Translations under genes and position numbers: made by a program
Notes under the pieces: generated by a model
What the model was told of the DNA's origin: nothing
Database searches by the model: none
What the model saw: only the letters and a program-made list of their open reading frames with translations
DNA from: Acidobacteriota bacterium
GTDB lineage: Bacteria > Acidobacteriota > Terriglobia > UBA7540
Direction of reading: 5' to 3'
Assembly (NCBI GenBank): GCA_021786455.1
Contig: JAJYNF010000280.1
Span: 1-10,391, forward strand
DNA: 10,391 bases
Shown here: piece after piece, positions 6,665 through 10,391 of the stretch
How positions within the stretch are numbered: position 1 is the stretch's first letter
How the letters are laid out: every line of letters starts with the position of its first letter

Positions 6665-7471
6665 TCACACTGGCCCTAAGGAGCGCATCGTTTGGAGCAG
6701 CCGCGCCAATTCCCTTCCCGGGTCCTCCGCCGACATCAACCGTTCGCCAATGAGAACGGCATCAAAACCTGCTTTCTCCAGGCGCGAAAAGTCCTCAGCC
6801 GTCTGAATCCCGCTCTCGCTGACGGCAAGGCAGCCAGGAGGGATTTTTCCTCGCAGCGCGAATGATGTTTCCACGTTGACTTCGAGCGTCGCTAGGTTCC
6901 GATTATTAATGCCGACCACTTCGGCGCCGCAACCAACCGCCTGGCTGAGTTCGGCCTCCGTGTGGACCTCCACCAGGACTGTGAGGCGATGATCTCTCGA
7001 AATTCTTAAGAAGCGCTCGAGCTTCTTGGCATCGAGTGCTGCCGCAATCAGCAACAAAGCATCGGCCCCGGCGGCGGCGCTTTCATAAATCTGATATTCA
7101 TCCACGACGAAGTCCTTGCGGAGAACGGGCAAATTTGTCGCTTCCCGCGCTATGCCCAAATCGGATAGCGTCCCGCCAAAAAATTCCTTTTCCGTCAGCA
7201 CGGAAATCGCCGCGGCGCCAGCCGATTGATACCCACGGGCGATTTCATCCGGCCGGTAATCGCTCCGAATCATGCCGCGGGATGGCGAAGCGCGCTTAAG
7301 TTCCGCGATAACCGATAGCCCGGGCTTTGCCAGCGCAGCATCAAACTCACGGCGTTCCTTTCTCGCTTCCGCCGCAGCGCGAAGAGCGGCGAGCGGCGCC
7401 TGAGCTTTTTGCTGCTCAATCTGCCGCCGCCGAGCGTCAACCATGCGGGATAAATGAGTTTGCTGGATCAA
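6665..7471 (-). CDS. trpC: Indole-3-glycerol-phosphate synthase
   Basis: Ring-closing decarboxylation of CdRP to indole-3-glycerol phosphate, the TrpA substrate. The 268-residue TIM barrel shows the family's key residues in order: E57 and K59 in IAELKRASPSRG, K119 in VLRKDFVVDEYQ, E168 in VLVEVHTEAE, N189 or N190 in GINNRNL, and E219 in AVSESGI, followed by the phosphate loop VLIGERLM. It is monofunctional; TrpF is encoded separately just downstream. The start is TTG 7471: GAGG lies 7 bases upstream, and the residues it adds (LSRMVDARRRQIEQQK) match the usual N-terminal helix of IGPS proteins. The first in-frame ATG (7444) lacks a ribosome site and would remove part of that helix. It follows prfB after a 108-bp gap containing a long hairpin, the only sizeable gap in the whole cluster upstream of scoB. 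Confidence 0.95.
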   Translation of the reverse strand: MIQQTHLSRMVDARRRQIEQQKAQAPLAALRAAAEARKERREFDAALAKPGLSVIAELKRASPSRGMIRSDYRPDEIARGYQSAGAAAISVLTEKEFFGGTLSDLGIAREATNLPVLRKDFVVDEYQIYESAAAGADALLLIAAALDAKKLERFLRISRDHRLTVLVEVHTEAELSQAVGCGAEVVGINNRNLATLEVNVETSFALRGKIPPGCLAVSESGIQTAEDFSRLEKAGFDAVLIGERLMSAEDPGRELARLLQTMRSLGPV

Positions 7472-7478
7472 TGCATCG

Positions 7479-7482
7479 CCTC
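7479..7482 (-). promoter_or_regulatory. Ribosome binding site deciding the TTG start of trpC
   Basis: GAGG on the minus strand, 7 bases before TTG 7471. It lies just downstream (in transcription) of the 7501-7560 hairpin, so folding of that region could affect its access; this last point is inference. Confidence 0.5.
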
Positions 7483-7500
7483 AGCGGTTGCTGATCCCGT

Positions 7501-7560
7501 GGCTGGGAATCCTCTCGCGCTGGAATCGGGAACCGAGATCGCGCGGAGGATAAGCCAACC
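7501..7560 (-). repeat. Long imperfect inverted repeat (hairpin) between prfB and trpC
   Basis: In the minus-strand transcript, GGTTGG (7560-7555) can pair with CCAGCC (7506-7501, one G-U pair). After a small internal loop, TCCTCCGCGC (7550-7541) pairs with GCGCG-A-GAGGA (7520-7510), with one bulged A. That gives about 16 base pairs in total. The apical loop of about 20 bases holds a smaller TCGG-TTC-CCGA stem. No T-run follows on either strand, so it is not a standard intrinsic terminator. It ends 18 bases before the trpC ribosome site. Possible roles are a leader or attenuator-like element, an RNA processing or stability structure, or a protein binding site; none is demonstrated. The pairing was read by eye. 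Confidence 0.6.
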
Positions 7561-7579
7561 CATACGAGCGCAACGTCTT

Positions 7580-8684
7580 TCAAGCTCTAACCGGAGCGCG
7601 CCGGGAGATCAAGTATGCCTTGATCAATGGGTCAAGGTCTCCATCGAGCACCCGGTCCGCGTCCCCGATTTCCAACTTGGTCCGATGATCCTTGACGAGG
7701 CGGTAAGGATGGAGAACATAGGAACGGATTTGGTTGCCAAAGGCGATTTCACCCTTCGACTCTTCAATTTTCTGCGCGGCTTCCCGCCTCTTGCGCAGCT
7801 CAAGTTCGTACAGGCGCGAGCGAAGGAACTTCATGGCCATTTCCCGGTTCCGGTGCTGGGAGCGTTCGTTCTGGCACTGAGCCACGACGCCAGTCGGAAT
7901 GTGCGTTAGGCGGACCGCCGAATCCGTGGTGTTCACATGCTGCCCTCCCTTGCCGGTTGAACGATATGTCTCCACCTTTAGGTCTTCCGGTTTAATCTCA
8001 ATCTGAATGGTTTCGTCAATCTCCGGGCTCACGAAGACCGAGGCAAAGGACGTGTGCCGTCGGGCCGCGGCGTCGAACGGGGAAATCCGCACGAGCCGAT
8101 GGACTCCGCTCTCGCCGCTGAGCAAGCCGTAGGCGAACTCGCCCGCCACGGTAAACGTGGCGGATTTAAGCCCCGCCTCGTCGCCCGGCTGAATATCATT
8201 GAGCGTGAACGTGAAAGCCCTGCGCTCGGCCCAGCGACGGTACATCCGCAGTAACATCTCCGCCCAGTCCTGGGATTCCGTGCCGCCCGCTCCGGGGTGC
8301 AAGGCGACGATCGCATTAAGGCGATCGTTTTCGCCAGACAATAGCGAGGCCGTTTCTAACTCATCGAGATCACGGCGAAGGCTCGCAAGCTCGCTCCGCA
8401 AGTCAGCGGCGACGTCCTCCCCTTCCCGCGCCAATTCGAAATAAGCACTCAAATCCTCGATCTTCCGAGCAAATCGTTGGTCGCTTGCGAGAGAGGTCTC
8501 CAGGCGTTTTCGCTGGCTAAGCACCTGCTGAGACCTTGACGGGTCTTGCCAAAATTCGGGTCGTGAAATTTGCGTTTCAATCTCCCTGAGCTGCCGGCGA
8601 AGTGTCGGAGCGTCAAAGGAAACTCCGCAGTTCCTGGGCTCGCCGCTTCAAATCCTCGAATTCCCTCGCCAACTCTTCGATCAC
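7580..8684 (-). CDS. prfB: Peptide chain release factor 2, with programmed +1 frameshift
   Basis: Class I release factor that reads UGA and UAA stop codons and triggers peptide release on the ribosome. It is encoded in two frames: GTG 8684 opens a 23-codon frame (IEELAREFEDLKRRAQELRS, then FL) that hits TGA at 8615-8613. Shifting +1 at CTT TGA C continues as DAPTLRRQLREIE to the TGA at 7580, giving 367 residues (E. coli 365). Diagnostic motifs are the UGA-specifying SPF at about 201-203 (VRISPFDAAARRH) and the catalytic GGQ at about 246-248 (TGKGGQHVNTTDSAVR), nearly the E. coli positions. HPGAGGTESQDWAEML is also typical. RF1 is excluded by SPF. GTG 8684 is supported by GAGGTG upstream, overlapping the lnt stop 8 bp away. 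Known for the family: shortage of RF2 at this TGA raises frameshifting, so the gene autoregulates. Confidence 0.95.
8612..8626 (-). promoter_or_regulatory. prfB +1 programmed ribosomal frameshift site
   Basis: The minus strand reads GGAG TTTC CTT TGA C. CTT (8618-8616) is codon 23 and TGA (8615-8613) is codon 24 of the prfB start frame. The C at 8612 completes the weak stop context TGAC. The internal Shine-Dalgarno-like GGAG (8626-8623) lies 4 bases before CTT; E. coli has AGGGGG 3 bases before the same CTTTGAC. All classical elements are present. The +1 frame, and only that frame, encodes the rest of RF2. Confidence 0.93.
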
Positions 8685-8688
8685 TTTT

Positions 8689-8694
8689 CACCTC
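8689..8694 (-). promoter_or_regulatory. Ribosome binding site deciding the prfB GTG start
   Basis: GAGGTG overlaps the lnt TGA stop and ends 4 bases before GTG 8684. This fixes the start in the short first frame, upstream of the frameshift site, and suggests translational coupling to lnt. Confidence 0.6.
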
Positions 8695-10276
8695 ACGCTA
8701 AAGATTTGGCTTTCTCCCGCCGACGCCGCGCTATCTCAGTCTCTGCCAGGCCCGCCAGGGCAATGAAGGTCGCCAGCCCAGCGAAAACGTCCCCGTATTT
8801 CGTGTAAAAGGTTTCAGTGTTCAAATATCGAAATCTTCCCTCTAGAATCCCGAACCGGCGCCTTGGGAGCCTTCGCGTGACGCGCCCGTAAGGATCTATG
8901 ATGGCCGTGATGCCATCATTGGTATCCCGCAGCAGAAAGCGATGGTTCTCAATGGCCCGAAAACGGGCCATCCAAAAGTGTTCGTCACCGGCCGAGGACT
9001 TGCCGTACCAACCGTCGTCCGAAATATTGACCAGGACCTGCGCGCCTGCTCGGACGAACTTCGTCACCAGTTGCGGGAAGATCGCCTCATAACAGATGAA
9101 GACCCCTATGGTTCCTTCAGCCGTTTTCGCCACTCGGATTCTTGCGCCAGGAACAAAATTCCCCACTTGGGCGGTAATTTTCCCCGTTTTGCCGGGGAAC
9201 GCCCACCAAGGGACATATTCCCCAAACGGCACGAGATGTATTTTATCATAGCGCAGCAGCAGGGTTCCGGAAGGGCTCAAAATGACGGCCGAATTCTGAG
9301 GCATAGAGAGGCGCCCATCTTTGAACGTGACGGTTCCAGCAATCACGTATGTCCCCGACGCCTCGGCAAGACGCTTGAGCGCGGCATGAAAGATGGGGTC
9401 TCGGTCGTAGTAAAATGGCGCCGAGTCTTCCGGCCACACCAGAAGGGGCGGGGCTGAAGCTTTTAGCTGCCGAGCCGCTTGAATGCTGGCTTGGATCAAA
9501 TGGTCAAGCGGCAGCGGATTGATCCACGGGGCCCATTGATTGGCGGCCGCCCCCGCCAAAGGCACATTGGGCTGAACCAGAATGGCCTCGGAGTTTCCCG
9601 GCGTTGGCTTCGGCGGCTCTAGCAACCGATTGACCGCGACCAGCCCCAACACCCACAAAGCTACCAGAAGGCCGGCGGCTTTCGGCCGGCGAAGCACAAA
9701 TGGGCTGAGGAAAATGGCGCTGGTTGCCGCAGCAAGAAACGAAAGCCCGTAAATGCCGGTGAAGGCCGCGAGTTGCTCCAATCCCTCCGGTCGGACAGCA
9801 TAGCCGAGGAGGTCCCAAGGAAATCCGGTGAAGAGATAGGTCCGCGCCCATTCGCTGGCAACCCACAAAAATGGGCTAAGGCAGAGGCCGAAAGCACGCG
9901 ACTGACGAGCCACTCTGACCACGGCCAGTCCGAACGTGGCAGGAATCACTGAGAAAAGACCAGCGAACAGAATAAGTATTCCGCCCGAAACAAGGGTGTT
10001 GAGCCCCCCATAGCGCTCCATGACACTCATAATCCAGTAACAATTTCCGGCGAAAAAGACCATCCCGGTGAGATAACCCAAGACAAAGCCCCGTGCCGGC
10101 CTGGTTTCATACAACAGAGCGGCAAGCAGCGGAACCAGCGCGACCCATACGAGCCCAGTCCAACGGAGCAGGGGGAACACGGAAACCAGTAAAAACCCTG
10201 AAAGCAATGCGCCGGCGTACCGGGCCGCAGTCGCCTGATGGTGGGTCAAACGAAGATTAAACGGAAAAGCCTTCAC
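8693..10276 (-). CDS. lnt: Apolipoprotein N-acyltransferase
   Basis: Inner-membrane enzyme that adds the third acyl chain to the N-terminal cysteine of lipoproteins, needed for export to the outer membrane. It has 527 residues (E. coli 512). Residues 18 to about 215 hold several hydrophobic transmembrane segments, including LLSGFLLVSVFPLL, LVWVALVPLLAALL and LVSGGILILFAGLF. The rest is a periplasmic carbon-nitrogen hydrolase domain. The catalytic triad is visible as E283 (LVWPEDSAPF), K345 (YDKIHLVPFGEYVPWW) and C395 (VFICYEAIFP). Also typical are NISDDGWYG, the RAIENHRFLLR segment and DPYGRV. The last hydrophobic helix is near 500-515 (VFAGLATFIALAGLA). The start is GTG 10276, the first possible start after an in-frame TGA. 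Its ribosome site is weak (AAGG, 11 bases upstream), but the GTG may overlap an upstream stop as GTGA. Its presence implies a Gram-negative-type envelope. Confidence 0.95.
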   Translation of the reverse strand: MKAFPFNLRLTHHQATAARYAGALLSGFLLVSVFPLLRWTGLVWVALVPLLAALLYETRPARGFVLGYLTGMVFFAGNCYWIMSVMERYGGLNTLVSGGILILFAGLFSVIPATFGLAVVRVARQSRAFGLCLSPFLWVASEWARTYLFTGFPWDLLGYAVRPEGLEQLAAFTGIYGLSFLAAATSAIFLSPFVLRRPKAAGLLVALWVLGLVAVNRLLEPPKPTPGNSEAILVQPNVPLAGAAANQWAPWINPLPLDHLIQASIQAARQLKASAPPLLVWPEDSAPFYYDRDPIFHAALKRLAEASGTYVIAGTVTFKDGRLSMPQNSAVILSPSGTLLLRYDKIHLVPFGEYVPWWAFPGKTGKITAQVGNFVPGARIRVAKTAEGTIGVFICYEAIFPQLVTKFVRAGAQVLVNISDDGWYGKSSAGDEHFWMARFRAIENHRFLLRDTNDGITAIIDPYGRVTRRLPRRRFGILEGRFRYLNTETFYTKYGDVFAGLATFIALAGLAETEIARRRREKAKSLA

Positions 10277-10391
10277 GAACGGCCGACCTTGGTCTCAGGG
10301 ATTACGGGAAGACGAATTGACTTCATTGGCATAGCCCTTGCTGATTGTAGCATCCCGGCGCGAACTCCTTGGGATCGGCCCTGGGCCCGGG
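10273..10391 (-). CDS. Possible 3' end of an upstream gene, unrecognised (partial)
   Basis: One minus-strand frame is open from the right edge to a TGA at 10275-10273, about 38 codons, ending with ARAMPMKSIRLPVIPETK then VGRS. The TGA overlaps the lnt GTG as GTGA, the same kind of junction seen at trpA/aroQ and tyrA/scoA. The other two minus frames are closed here by TGA or TAA. I do not recognise the peptide, and an open frame this short can occur by chance in GC-rich DNA. If real, lnt belongs to a longer operon starting outside the window. The alternative is a non-coding leader before lnt. Confidence 0.35.
   Translation of the reverse strand, partial: RAQGRSQGVRAGMLQSARAMPMKSIRLPVIPETKVGRS

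Noticed and set aside
7501..7560. The prfB-trpC hairpin as an intrinsic terminator
   Set aside because: No run of T follows it on either strand.
8449..8691. 80-codon minus-strand ORF from GTG 8691 (MKSDRRVGEG...)
   Set aside because: It starts inside the prfB ribosome site and is in a different frame from both parts of RF2; it shows no domain and is a shadow.

Overview
The window is a densely packed bacterial chromosomal region in which every supported gene is on the minus strand. Transcription therefore runs from the right edge (about 10391) to the left edge (1). No mobile element, CRISPR array, tRNA or rRNA was seen. The DNA is GC-rich by eye and uses ATG, GTG and TTG starts. Many junctions are ATGA or TGATG overlaps, or carry a Shine-Dalgarno sequence that overlaps the previous stop codon. 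The layout suggests a free-living Gram-negative-type bacterium, since it has apolipoprotein N-acyltransferase. The order trpC-trpF-trpB-trpA, chorismate mutase, DAHP synthase, tyrA, plus the look of the truncated left-end protein, would fit Acidobacteriota or a neighbouring phylum. That placement is an inference from memory and was not tested.

In transcription order: (i) 10273-10391, a possible 3' end of an unrecognised gene overlapping the lnt start by GTGA; (ii) lnt, lipoprotein N-acylation; (iii) prfB, peptide chain release factor 2, with the classic in-frame TGA and +1 programmed frameshift site (CTT TGA C) near its 5' end; (iv) a 108-bp gap holding a long imperfect hairpin (7501-7560) and a possible 31-codon ORF; (v) trpC, trpF, trpB and trpA, the last four steps of tryptophan synthesis; (vi) aroQ-type chorismate mutase, DAHP synthase and tyrA, giving entry to the shikimate pathway and the tyrosine branch; (vii) scoA and scoB, the two subunits of a succinyl-CoA:3-ketoacid CoA-transferase, joined to tyrA by an ATGA overlap; (viii) a 129-bp gap, then the first 42 codons of an uncharacterised protein running off the left edge.

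The central block is an aromatic amino acid supra-operon. DAHP synthase commits carbon to chorismate. Chorismate mutase and TyrA divert chorismate to 4-hydroxyphenylpyruvate, the tyrosine precursor. TrpC, F, B and A finish tryptophan from phosphoribosyl-anthranilate. The genes making anthranilate and phosphoribosyl-anthranilate (trpE, trpG, trpD) are not in the window. The ketone-body type CoA-transferase at the tail is the metabolic outlier.

I found no clearly new system. The points most worth a second look are the prfB frameshift, the prfB-trpC hairpin with its overlapping small ORF, the linkage of scoAB to tyrA, and the two partial genes at the window edges.
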